A DNA stretch of 12,962 bases. It comes from Gammaproteobacteria bacterium (lineage in GTDB: Bacteria > Pseudomonadota > Gammaproteobacteria > Pseudomonadales > Pseudomonadaceae). Shown in pieces: positions 7,416 to 12,962 of this stretch (the first letter of the stretch is position 1; each line of letters begins with the position of its first letter). The position numbers and the translations under genes are program-made. Below the pieces are notes generated by a model. It had not been told where the DNA came from. It ran no database searches and was given only the letters and a program-made list of their open reading frames with translations. The stretch lies in NCBI GenBank assembly GCA_012800475.1, contig JAAZJF010000231.1:1-12962 (forward strand), given 5' to 3'.

Positions 7416-8096
7416 ATGCGCGCTTATTTCACTGGATTGATTGGACTACTCTTTACTGTGCAAGCTTGTGCTTTTTCACTCAATGATTTGAGTCAAAACC
7501 AAGCGGGGGACGGTCTCAAATCAGTCCTTGAACAAAGCACCCGTTTAGCTGTTGAGCAGCTGCGCCAGCCCGGTGGTTTTAATAAAAACCCTGACGTACA
7601 TATTGAGCTGCCAGGCAACTTAGGCAAAGCAGCCCGCGCGATGAAAATGCTGGGCAAAGGCAAGCAAGTCAAAGCCTTAGAAGACAGCATGAACAGCGCA
7701 GCTGAAGCGGCCATCCCCGAGGCACAAGCACTGTTGCTTGAGGCGATTCAAAACATGACCATCAGTGATGCAAAAAGCATTCTCAACGGTCCAAGCAACT
7801 CTGCAACCGCCTATCTCGACCACAGCAGCCGTGCGCAGTTACGCCAGCGTTTTCGCCCTCTGGTGGCGCAAGCTACACAGTCTTCAGGACTGGCGCAAAA
7901 ATACAATCAATTTGCCGGTCAAGCTGCCAGTTACGGGGTGATTGATAGTCAAGATGCATCTATTGAAAACTATGTGACTGAACAAGCACTGGACGGTTTG
8001 TTTACCATCATCGGTCAGCAAGAATCCGCCATTCGCCAGAACCCAGCACAAGCCGCTACGGATATTGCAAAAAAAGTATTTGGCTTGATGCGCTAA
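7416..8096 (+). CDS. DUF4197 domain-containing exported protein
   Basis: The protein has 226 aa and matches the DUF4197 family by pattern. It has a conserved opening FSLNDLSQNQAGDGLKSVLE, a middle ELPGNLGKAARAMKMLGKG, and a C-terminal block YVTEQALDGLFTIIGQQE. The first 19 residues form a signal peptide (charged Arg2, hydrophobic core, predicted cleavage ACA before Phe20), so it should be periplasmic. VQAC at 15-18 looks faintly like a lipobox, but the Gln makes signal peptidase I more likely. The mature protein is mostly helical. Function is unknown for the family. The start is supported by GGAG at 7402-7405, 10 nt before ATG. It lies 26 nt after nagB and ends shortly before a strong terminator, so the two form one transcription unit; a functional link to amino-sugar use is not shown. 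Confidence 0.88.
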   Translation: MRAYFTGLIGLLFTVQACAFSLNDLSQNQAGDGLKSVLEQSTRLAVEQLRQPGGFNKNPDVHIELPGNLGKAARAMKMLGKGKQVKALEDSMNSAAEAAIPEAQALLLEAIQNMTISDAKSILNGPSNSATAYLDHSSRAQLRQRFRPLVAQATQSSGLAQKYNQFAGQAASYGVIDSQDASIENYVTEQALDGLFTIIGQQESAIRQNPAQAATDIAKKVFGLMR

Positions 8097-8116
8097 TCAT
8101 TGCTTTTCAGATACAC

Positions 8117-8153
8117 AAACCCCGCCCTGTATGATGCAGCGAGCGGGGTTTTT
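8117..8153 (+). terminator. Intrinsic terminator of nagB-DUF4197
   Basis: AAACCCCGC (8117-8125) and GCGGGGTTT (8143-8151) form a 9-bp perfect stem around a 17-nt loop. The descending arm runs into five T residues (8149-8153). It lies 20 nt after the DUF4197 stop. On the other strand the stem is followed by only three T residues, so it may also slow convergent fpr transcripts, but its main direction is plus. Confidence 0.88.
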
Positions 8154-8207
8154 AATCACTGTTTTAACATCAGCGTTTAACACAACTTAATACACTAAAA
8201 TCGCACT

Positions 8208-8984
8208 TTATTTTTCCGCAAAAGCACGCTCAATCACATAATCTGCAGCTGTACCTAAACGTGGCGATACTTTTAGACCCAGTTCATCCAGCACCGCACT
8301 GGTGTCTTCCAGCATCTGCGGACCACCACAAATCATGGCACGGTCATGCTCTGGGTTGATGGGTGGCAGGCCAATATCTGTAAATAATTTTCCGCTGCGT
8401 ATCAAGTCGGTAATGCGCCCTTCATTACGAAACGGCTCACGCGTTACGGTCGGGTAATAAATTAACTTCTCGCGCAGTTGCTCACCAAAGTACTCATTGT
8501 GCGGCAGATTTTCGGTAATAAAATCTTCGTAGGCCACATCACTGACATAACGTACACCGTGCACCAAAATCACTTTTTCAAAACGCTCATAGGTTTCAGG
8601 GTCTTGAATCACACTGATAAAGGGCGCTAAGCCAGTACCGGTACTCAGCAGATACAAATGCTTACCCGGCAGCAAATCACTCAGCAATAAGGTGCCCGTC
8701 GGCTTTTTACTGATTCTCACTGCATCCCCTGCTTTTAAATGCTGCAAGCGCGATGTAAGCGGACCATTGGGAACTTTAATACTGAAAAACTCTAAATGAT
8801 CCTGATAGTTTGGGCTGGCAATAGAATAGGCACGCATTAATGGACGCCCTTCGACCTCAAGACCAATCATCACAAACTGACCGTTTTCAAAACGCAATCC
8901 CGGATCACGGGTTGTTTTGAAACTGAATAAGGTGTCATTCCAGTGATGAACACTTAAAACCTGCTCAACATTCAAATTGCTCAT
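8208..8984 (-). CDS. fpr: Ferredoxin/flavodoxin-NADP(+) reductase
   Basis: This FAD enzyme of 258 aa moves electrons between NADPH and ferredoxin or flavodoxin in the cytoplasm. It supports Fe-S cluster repair and the oxidative stress response. FAD contacts are visible at RAYS (51-54) and GPLT (74-77). NADP-binding motifs are GTGLAP (116-121) and CGGPQM (219-224). The C-terminus (ADYVIERAFAEK) extends past the terminal aromatic of plant-type reductases, as in the bacterial subclass I enzymes of Pseudomonas and Azotobacter. The start ATG has GGAG at 8991-8994, 6 nt upstream. Length and the divergent LysR neighbour match the Pseudomonas fpr/finR locus, where FinR is known to activate fpr under superoxide stress. 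A promoter with 17-bp spacing lies at 9017-9045. Confidence 0.96.
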   Translation of the reverse strand: MSNLNVEQVLSVHHWNDTLFSFKTTRDPGLRFENGQFVMIGLEVEGRPLMRAYSIASPNYQDHLEFFSIKVPNGPLTSRLQHLKAGDAVRISKKPTGTLLLSDLLPGKHLYLLSTGTGLAPFISVIQDPETYERFEKVILVHGVRYVSDVAYEDFITENLPHNEYFGEQLREKLIYYPTVTREPFRNEGRITDLIRSGKLFTDIGLPPINPEHDRAMICGGPQMLEDTSAVLDELGLKVSPRLGTAADYVIERAFAEK

Positions 8985-9016
8985 AACACGCTCCAGCGTC
9001 AGAAAAGATTACTTAG

Positions 9017-9045
9017 AGTGTAGGTTTAAAACACTAATCTGTTAA
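9017..9045 (-). promoter_or_regulatory. Predicted fpr promoter
   Basis: On the minus strand, -35 TTAACA (9040-9045; 5 of 6) and -10 TACACT (9017-9022; 4 of 6) are 17 nt apart. Transcription would start near 9010, giving a leader of about 26 nt that contains the Shine-Dalgarno. The imperfect -10 suits an activated promoter. AGTGT (9017-9021) and ACACT (9031-9035) form a short inverted repeat over the -10 and spacer. A finR promoter may overlap on the other strand (TTTAAA 9025-9030, GATAAT 9049-9054). Confidence 0.5.
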
Positions 9046-9047
9046 AT

Positions 9048-9071
9048 TGATAATACATATAAATCATATCA
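9048..9071. promoter_or_regulatory. Candidate FinR (LysR) binding dyad
   Basis: TGATA (9048-9052) and TATCA (9067-9071) form a dyad over 24 bp, with further pairing at the centre (TAT/ATA region). Relative to the predicted fpr start it covers about -38 to -61, where LysR activators usually sit. It also overlaps the likely finR promoter and the 12 bases before the finR start codon, as expected for autorepression. Assignment to FinR is inference from position only. Confidence 0.3.
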
Positions 9072-9082
9072 GGAATCCAGAT

Positions 9083-10009
9083 ATGCGTTTTAGTTTACGT
9101 CAGCTTGAAGTGTTTACCTGCATCGCACAACTGCACAGCGTCTCAAAAGCGGCAGAGCAGCTTGCTATGTCACAATCCGCCGCCAGCACCGCACTCAAAG
9201 AACTGGAATCCAGTTATGACTGTTTACTCTTTGATCGCGCGGGTAAACGCTTAATTATCAATGCCTTAGGCTTGCAACTGCTACCGCGTGCTTTAGCACT
9301 CCTGGAGCAAGCACAGGCACTCGATGGTCTCTTAACCGGCAGCCACGGCTTTGGCTCGCTGTCAGTCGGTGCGACCATGACCATCGGCAATTACTTAGCC
9401 ACTTTATTGATTGGTCACTTTATGCAGCAGCACCCGGACTGCAAAGTGCGCCTGCATGTGCATAACACCGCACAAGTGGTGCAGCAAGTGGCCAACTATC
9501 AGCTGGACTTGGGGTTAATTGAAGGCTATTACCAAGACCAGAACATTATCGCGCAACCGTGGATTGCCGATGAGTTGGTGGTGTTTTGTGCTCCACAACA
9601 CCCACTGGCACAACAAGGACAGGCCAGTCTCAATGAGTTAGCCCATGAGCACTGGATTGTGCGTGAACAAGGCTCGGGAACACGCCTTGTGTTTGAGCAG
9701 GCTTTTTTGCGCCATCAGCGTGCGCCTCATATTCGTTTAGAGCTGGAGCACACTGAAGGTATTAAACGTGCGGTTGAATCAGGCTTGGGAATTGGTTGTA
9801 TTTCACGCTTAGCCCTGCGCGATGCCTTTCGACGCGGCAGTTTAGTGGCGCTGGAAACACCTGAGTTAAATCTCACTCGGCAGTTTACTTTTATTTGGCA
9901 CAAACATAAGTATCAAAGCGATGCCATGCTGGAGTTTGTGCGCTTGTGCCGCGCTCTAACGGAAAATATTGAGCGCAGCGATCAGATTGATCTGGCGACT
10001 ATTCTTTAA
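9083..10009 (+). CDS. finR: LysR-type regulator FinR, activator of fpr
   Basis: This is a LysR-family protein of 308 aa. The winged helix-turn-helix is at about residues 3-60 (RQLEVFTCIAQLHSVSKAAEQLAMSQSAAS, then LKELE). The co-inducer-binding domain runs from about 88 to 295 (GSLSVGATMTIGNYLATLLI to the C-terminus). The start is ATG 9083, because AGGA lies at 9071-9074 and the family begins MRFSLRQLEVF. An ATG-free alternative start at 9047 would add 12 atypical residues and overlap the promoter region. It is divergent from fpr, the arrangement known in Pseudomonas, where FinR is needed for paraquat/superoxide induction of fpr. The symbol rests on this context together with the LysR fold. 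No terminator is seen after the stop; the next gene is convergent 30 bp away. Confidence 0.88.
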   Translation: MRFSLRQLEVFTCIAQLHSVSKAAEQLAMSQSAASTALKELESSYDCLLFDRAGKRLIINALGLQLLPRALALLEQAQALDGLLTGSHGFGSLSVGATMTIGNYLATLLIGHFMQQHPDCKVRLHVHNTAQVVQQVANYQLDLGLIEGYYQDQNIIAQPWIADELVVFCAPQHPLAQQGQASLNELAHEHWIVREQGSGTRLVFEQAFLRHQRAPHIRLELEHTEGIKRAVESGLGIGCISRLALRDAFRRGSLVALETPELNLTRQFTFIWHKHKYQSDAMLEFVRLCRALTENIERSDQIDLATIL

Positions 10010-10039
10010 TGAACAATGCACGCCAACCACCCGCAATCA

Positions 10040-10405
10040 TTAAGCAAACTGCTCTTGCAAGTAAGCAATAATGTCATTGGATTCATACATCCAGCGTACT
10101 TCACCGGCTTCTTCAATGCGCAAGCAGGGTACTTTAATACGACCGCCCTGCTCTAACAATTCTTGACGAAACTGCTCGTTATTTTTTGCATCGCGCAATT
10201 CAACTTGAATATTAAGCGCATGCATTGCGCGGCGGACCTTGACGCAAAACGGGCACGCGCGAAACTGATACAACGCTAAGTGTGCTGCAGCAGCATCCAC
10301 TTCAGCCTGTCTTTGTGCGGTGCGCTTGATGCCTTTAGGGCGCGTCAACCAATCCGCAAAAATAATCAATTGGCCTAAACCGTTACGCAAACCTTTTACA
10401 ATCAT
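10040..10405 (-). CDS. Glutaredoxin-like thiol protein with N-terminal extension
   Basis: The protein has 121 aa. The C-terminal 77 residues are a glutaredoxin/GST-N thioredoxin fold: active site CPFC (51-54) and cis-Pro93 in KVPCLRI. The motif MYESNDIIAYLQEQF (107-120) corresponds to the glutathione-binding SxDI segment. About 48 residues precede it, an uncommon extension: a hydrophobic start (GLGQLIIFADWL) and then a basic linker (TRPKGIKRTAQRQ). It could bind the membrane surface, though it is too short and weakly hydrophobic to be a sure transmembrane helix. The start is ATG 10405 rather than the in-frame ATG at 10423, since GGGAG lies 5 nt before 10405. It probably reduces glutathione-mixed or protein disulfides; its place beside fpr/finR fits a redox-stress role, but this is inference. 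Confidence 0.88.
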   Translation of the reverse strand: MIVKGLRNGLGQLIIFADWLTRPKGIKRTAQRQAEVDAAAAHLALYQFRACPFCVKVRRAMHALNIQVELRDAKNNEQFRQELLEQGGRIKVPCLRIEEAGEVRWMYESNDIIAYLQEQFA

Positions 10406-10459
10406 ATGAACTCCCTTAAGCAATACCTGTAAGCACTGAACCCTCTCAGTGATTCTCTA

Positions 10460-10479
10460 ACCTTGCGCATGCACAAGGT
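10460..10479. other. Hairpin between the glutaredoxin-like gene and the DUF3820 gene
   Basis: ACCTTG (10460-10465) and CAAGGT (10474-10479) are exact reverse complements around an 8-nt centre containing GCATGC. In minus-strand RNA an extra G-U pair extends the stem. On the plus strand the stem is followed by CTTTATTTTTG, which looks like a weak intrinsic terminator and could stop read-through from finR before the DUF3820 gene. On the minus strand it would lie in the leader of the glutaredoxin-like gene if transcription starts from TATAGT (10493-10498). Confidence 0.4.
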
Positions 10480-10530
10480 CTTTATTTTTGAGACTATAGC
10501 AGCCCTGACTCTCTTTATGCAGTGACGCCC

Positions 10531-10767
10531 ATGCAACCCAAAGACTTACAACGCCTTGTCACCACCTCGATGCCTTTTGGTAAATACCAAGGTCGATTGA
10601 TTGCTGACTTGCCCGGTCCCTACCTCAACTGGTTTGCCCGTGAAGGCTTTCCCAAAAGCGATATCGGCCGGTTGCTCGAGCTGATGCATGAAATTGACCA
10701 CAATGGTCTGAGTGATTTATTAACGCCTTTACGTCGCCAAGGCCAGCCACCACAACAGCATGGCTAG
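10531..10767 (+). CDS. DUF3820 family small protein
   Basis: This small protein of 78 aa contains the DUF3820 core MPFGKYQGRLIADLPGPYLNWFAREGFPKSDIGRLLELMHEIDHNGL almost in full; Pfam has labelled this family a putative quorum-sensing-regulated virulence factor, but its biochemical role is unknown. It is soluble, with no signal peptide or membrane span. I prefer ATG 10531 because homologues start close to the MPFGKY block. A GTG three codons earlier (10522) is possible, and neither start has a clear ribosome binding site. Its stop is 13 bp from the stop of convergent dbpA. Confidence 0.83.
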   Translation: MQPKDLQRLVTTSMPFGKYQGRLIADLPGPYLNWFAREGFPKSDIGRLLELMHEIDHNGLSDLLTPLRRQGQPPQQHG

Positions 10768-10780
10768 CCTAAGCTAAGCC

Positions 10781-12163
10781 TTACAGCACCCGAACCTTGA
10801 GGCTGCGGCCTTTGATTTTGCCGGCTTCTAAGTTCTGCTGGGTTTGCCGCGCGAGTAAACGTTCCACCGCGACAAAGGCTTGATGATCAAAAATCGCAAT
10901 TTTACCCACTTGCTTGCCGGTTAAGCCGCCAATGCCAGTTAAGGCTCCCAAAATATCACCTGGGCGCAACTTATCTTTACGCCCCGCTCCAATACATAAA
11001 GTCGCCATGACGGGCAATAACGATTGACCGTCTGACTCTTTTAAACCATTGAGCGCATGCCAGTGCAGTGGTTTACCCTGCTGCTGTTCAATGGCTTGAG
11101 CGCGCAGGCCTTCTTTAGGCCCAACTAAGCTGATCGCCATACCCTTAGCGCCCGCTCGACCGGTACGGCCAATGCGGTGCGTATGGATTTCTGGATCACG
11201 CGCCAACTCAACGTTAATCACCATCGGCAAGGACTCAATATCCAACCCGCGTGCAGCCACATCCGTAGCCACCAGCACACTGCAACTGCGGTTACTGAAT
11301 AAGGTTAACACCTGATCTCGTTCGCGCTGCTCTAAGTCACCATGCAAGGCTAACGCAGAGATCTTTTCGCTATTGAGATAATCCGCTAACTCTTGGGTTT
11401 GCTGTTTGGTAAAGCAAAAAGCGACGCAGGCTTCAGGGCGGTAATGACGCAAAATCCGCTCCACTGCTGCTTGACGCTGATCGACCGTAATCTCGTAGAA
11501 ATGCTGCTCAATTTGATGCTCAGCATGCTCAACATCAGCCTTAATATGCTGAGGCTGACGTAAGAAATTCGCTGCTAACTGCTGAATCCCATCGGGGAAA
11601 GTCGCCGAGAACAATAAGGTCTGGCGGCGCTTGGGCGTAAACTCAATAATGTCGGCAATGCTGTCATAAAAGCCCATATCCAACATACGATCGGCTTCAT
11701 CAAGCACCAAAGTATTGAGACCTGACAAGTCCAGCGTGCCTTTACGCGCGTGCTCTAAAATGCGACCTGGCGTACCCACCACAATATGTACACCGTGCTC
11801 TAAAGAGCCCACTTGCGGCCCAAACGGAACACCACCACACAAGGTCAGCACTTTAATATTGCCTTCGGCGCGCGCTAAACGACGAATCTCTTTGGAGACT
11901 TGATCCGCCAACTCACGCGTGGGACAAAGGATTAAAGCCTGACAGCCAAAGTAACGTGGATTCAAAGGCGATAACACACCAATACCAAAGGCCGCAGTCT
12001 TACCGCTACCTGTTTTGGCTTGGGCAATCACGTCCATACCTTTTAAAATGACCGGCAAGCTTTGCGCTTGAATCGCAGTCATGCTGCTATAACCTAGATC
12101 CTCTAAGTTGCTTAACAATGCTGCCGGTAACGGCAAGCTGGCAAAATCAGTTGGTGTGCTCAC
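10781..12163 (-). CDS. dbpA: ATP-dependent 23S rRNA helicase DbpA
   Basis: DbpA is a DEAD-box helicase that binds hairpin 92 of 23S rRNA and helps assemble the 50S subunit. At 460 aa it matches E. coli DbpA (457). Motifs in order are: Q motif Gln32, Walker A AKTGSGKT (49-56), PTRELA (81-86), GG (110-111), TPGR (131-134), DEAD (155-158), SAT (186-188), ATDVAARGLD (299-308) and HRIGRTGRAG (329-338). The C-terminal domain (about 385-460: CIGAGRKDKLRPGDILGALTG, KIAIFDHQAFVAVER, GKIKGR) is the specific RNA-binding domain that separates DbpA from RhlE and RhlB. The start is GTG at 12163. The nearest Shine-Dalgarno-like AAGG is 13 nt away, and a possible promoter (TTGCTA 12201-12206, TATTAA 12179-12184, 16-nt spacing) would leave a leader of only about 9 nt. 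Confidence 0.96.
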   Translation of the reverse strand: MSTPTDFASLPLPAALLSNLEDLGYSSMTAIQAQSLPVILKGMDVIAQAKTGSGKTAAFGIGVLSPLNPRYFGCQALILCPTRELADQVSKEIRRLARAEGNIKVLTLCGGVPFGPQVGSLEHGVHIVVGTPGRILEHARKGTLDLSGLNTLVLDEADRMLDMGFYDSIADIIEFTPKRRQTLLFSATFPDGIQQLAANFLRQPQHIKADVEHAEHQIEQHFYEITVDQRQAAVERILRHYRPEACVAFCFTKQQTQELADYLNSEKISALALHGDLEQRERDQVLTLFSNRSCSVLVATDVAARGLDIESLPMVINVELARDPEIHTHRIGRTGRAGAKGMAISLVGPKEGLRAQAIEQQQGKPLHWHALNGLKESDGQSLLPVMATLCIGAGRKDKLRPGDILGALTGIGGLTGKQVGKIAIFDHQAFVAVERLLARQTQQNLEAGKIKGRSLKVRVL

Positions 12164-12211
12164 AAAAATTTTCTAACCTTAATAATTACAGCATGCAGTG
12201 TAGCAAGCCAC

Positions 12212-12245
12212 GTGCCTCTTGCGGTGGATTTGTCCGCATCGGCAC
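12212..12245 (-). terminator. Two-part hairpin at the epmB 3' end
   Basis: GTGCC/GGCAC (outer arms 12212-12216 and 12241-12245) and TGCGG/CCGCA (inner arms 12220-12224 and 12234-12238) nest with a small internal loop of 2-3 nt. The outer arm touches the epmB stop codon (12246-12248). No T-tract follows on the minus strand, so it is not a canonical intrinsic terminator. It may protect the 3' end or act with Rho. Confidence 0.35.
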
Positions 12246-12962
12246 TTAAAAAGCATGCAATGGTGTTTTATGCGGCTGCCCCGCTTCTTCACGAACTAAT
12301 TTAGGTACTAAATAGCCGGGTAATTGCGCCAGCATCTGCTGATACAGCGCATAGGCTTGAGCGCTGCTGACATCAAAATGTTGCGCACCCTGTACGCGAT
12401 CCAGCACATGCAAATAGTAGGGTAACAAGTGATGCTCAAACAACTGCTCACTGAGTTCAACCAGCACCTTGGCATTATCATTGACCCCTTTAAGCAGCAC
12501 GGTTTGATTAAGCAACGTCACCCCTGCTTGACGCAATACCGCTAAGCGACGTGCATGCTCAGGTGTAAGCTCACTTGGATGATTGACATGCAGCACCAAC
12601 GTACTGCGCAAACGCGTGCGCGTGAGGATATCGGTGAGCTGATCCGTTAAACGCTCGGCAATCACCACCGGCAAACGTGAATGGACGCGCAAACGCTTTA
12701 CATGAGCAATCTGCGCAATGTGTTCAACCAGCTCAGCCAGACGCTCATCTTGCAGCATCAAGGGGTCGCCACCACTGAGTATCACTTCAGTGATACTGGA
12801 GTCTTGAGCAATATACTGCAGCGCTGATTGCCACTGCGAGCGCCCTAAGCGGTTCTCGCTATAAGGAAAATGCCGGCGAAAGCAATAACGGCAATTGATC
12901 GCGCAACCACTGGCCGCTAACAATAAAACACGGCCATGGTATTTATGAATCACCCCCGTTTC
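12246..12962 (-). CDS. epmB: EF-P beta-lysylation protein EpmB (partial, 5' end outside window)
   Basis: EpmB is a radical SAM lysine 2,3-aminomutase that makes (R)-beta-lysine for attachment to Lys34 of elongation factor P by EpmA. The frame stays open to the window edge, so about 100 N-terminal residues are missing from a protein of about 340. In the visible 238 residues the 4Fe-4S/SAM motif CxxxCxxC is Cys20, Cys24 and Cys27 (CAINCRYC), followed by FRRHFPY. The SAM-contact motif GGDP is at 64-67. The end, YLVPKLVREEAGQPHKTPL, matches EpmB and lacks the long C-terminal extension of catabolic KamA. A valine GTG at 12953 should not be taken as the start, since the upstream codons (Glu-Thr-Gly) continue the conserved TG-x-hHKYHGR block. 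In many genomes efp lies next to it, which cannot be checked here. Confidence 0.93.
   Translation of the reverse strand, partial: ETGVIHKYHGRVLLLAASGCAINCRYCFRRHFPYSENRLGRSQWQSALQYIAQDSSITEVILSGGDPLMLQDERLAELVEHIAQIAHVKRLRVHSRLPVVIAERLTDQLTDILTRTRLRSTLVLHVNHPSELTPEHARRLAVLRQAGVTLLNQTVLLKGVNDNAKVLVELSEQLFEHHLLPYYLHVLDRVQGAQHFDVSSAQAYALYQQMLAQLPGYLVPKLVREEAGQPHKTPLHAF

Noticed and set aside
7430..7472. Lipobox in the DUF4197 protein (VQAC)
   Set aside because: The Gln before Ala-Cys is atypical, and family members have a signal peptidase I site at the same place.
10767..10790. Short palindromes between DUF3820 and dbpA stops
   Set aside because: The 13-bp gap has overlapping GGCTAGCC/AAGCTTA-like symmetry but no stable stem followed by T residues.

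Overview
The window looks like ordinary core chromosome from a gammaproteobacterium of the Pseudomonadaceae. The best evidence is the divergent fpr/finR pair, which is a known Pseudomonas arrangement. A DUF3820 protein, a DUF4197 protein and an Ala/Glu tRNA cluster of Pseudomonas type agree with it. Base composition looks close to half G+C by eye (not counted), well below the 60-67% of typical Pseudomonas. That suggests one of the low-GC side lineages (Thiopseudomonas/Denitrificimonas-like); this placement is inference.

Layout. Positions 1-516 hold three tRNA genes on the minus strand, transcribed in the order Ala(GGC), Glu(UUC), Glu(UUC) from a strong promoter with a GC-rich discriminator. 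Positions 517-2926 (minus) hold a two-gene unit: a cytoplasmic DsbA-fold oxidoreductase whose end overlaps the start of an MsbA-type ABC exporter. A perfect 14-bp inverted repeat sits just upstream of its ribosome binding site. Positions 3148-5354 (minus) hold fadH (2,4-dienoyl-CoA reductase) with its own promoter and terminator hairpin. An AraC-family regulator is divergent from it at 5417-6478. Positions 6640-8096 (plus) carry a Bacillus-type glucosamine-6-phosphate deaminase and an exported DUF4197 protein, closed by a clear intrinsic terminator. Positions 8208-10009 hold fpr and finR, back to back with overlapping control signals. They are followed by a glutaredoxin-like gene (minus), a small DUF3820 gene (plus), dbpA (minus, 23S rRNA helicase) and the 3' two thirds of epmB (minus), which runs off the right edge.

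How the genes work together. fadH removes double bonds during unsaturated fatty acid oxidation and may be under the control of the divergent AraC protein. Fpr supplies or drains electrons between NADPH and ferredoxin/flavodoxin, and FinR is its known activator under superoxide stress. A glutaredoxin-like protein next door extends the redox theme. tRNAs, DbpA (50S subunit maturation) and EpmB (EF-P lysine modification) are translation functions. I found no CRISPR array, insertion sequence, phage gene, toxin-antitoxin pair or defence system. The points most worth a second look are the 14-bp inverted repeat, the presence of EpmB in a pseudomonad-like genome, the isolated Bacillus-type nagB, and the overlapping thiol-oxidoreductase/ABC-exporter pair.
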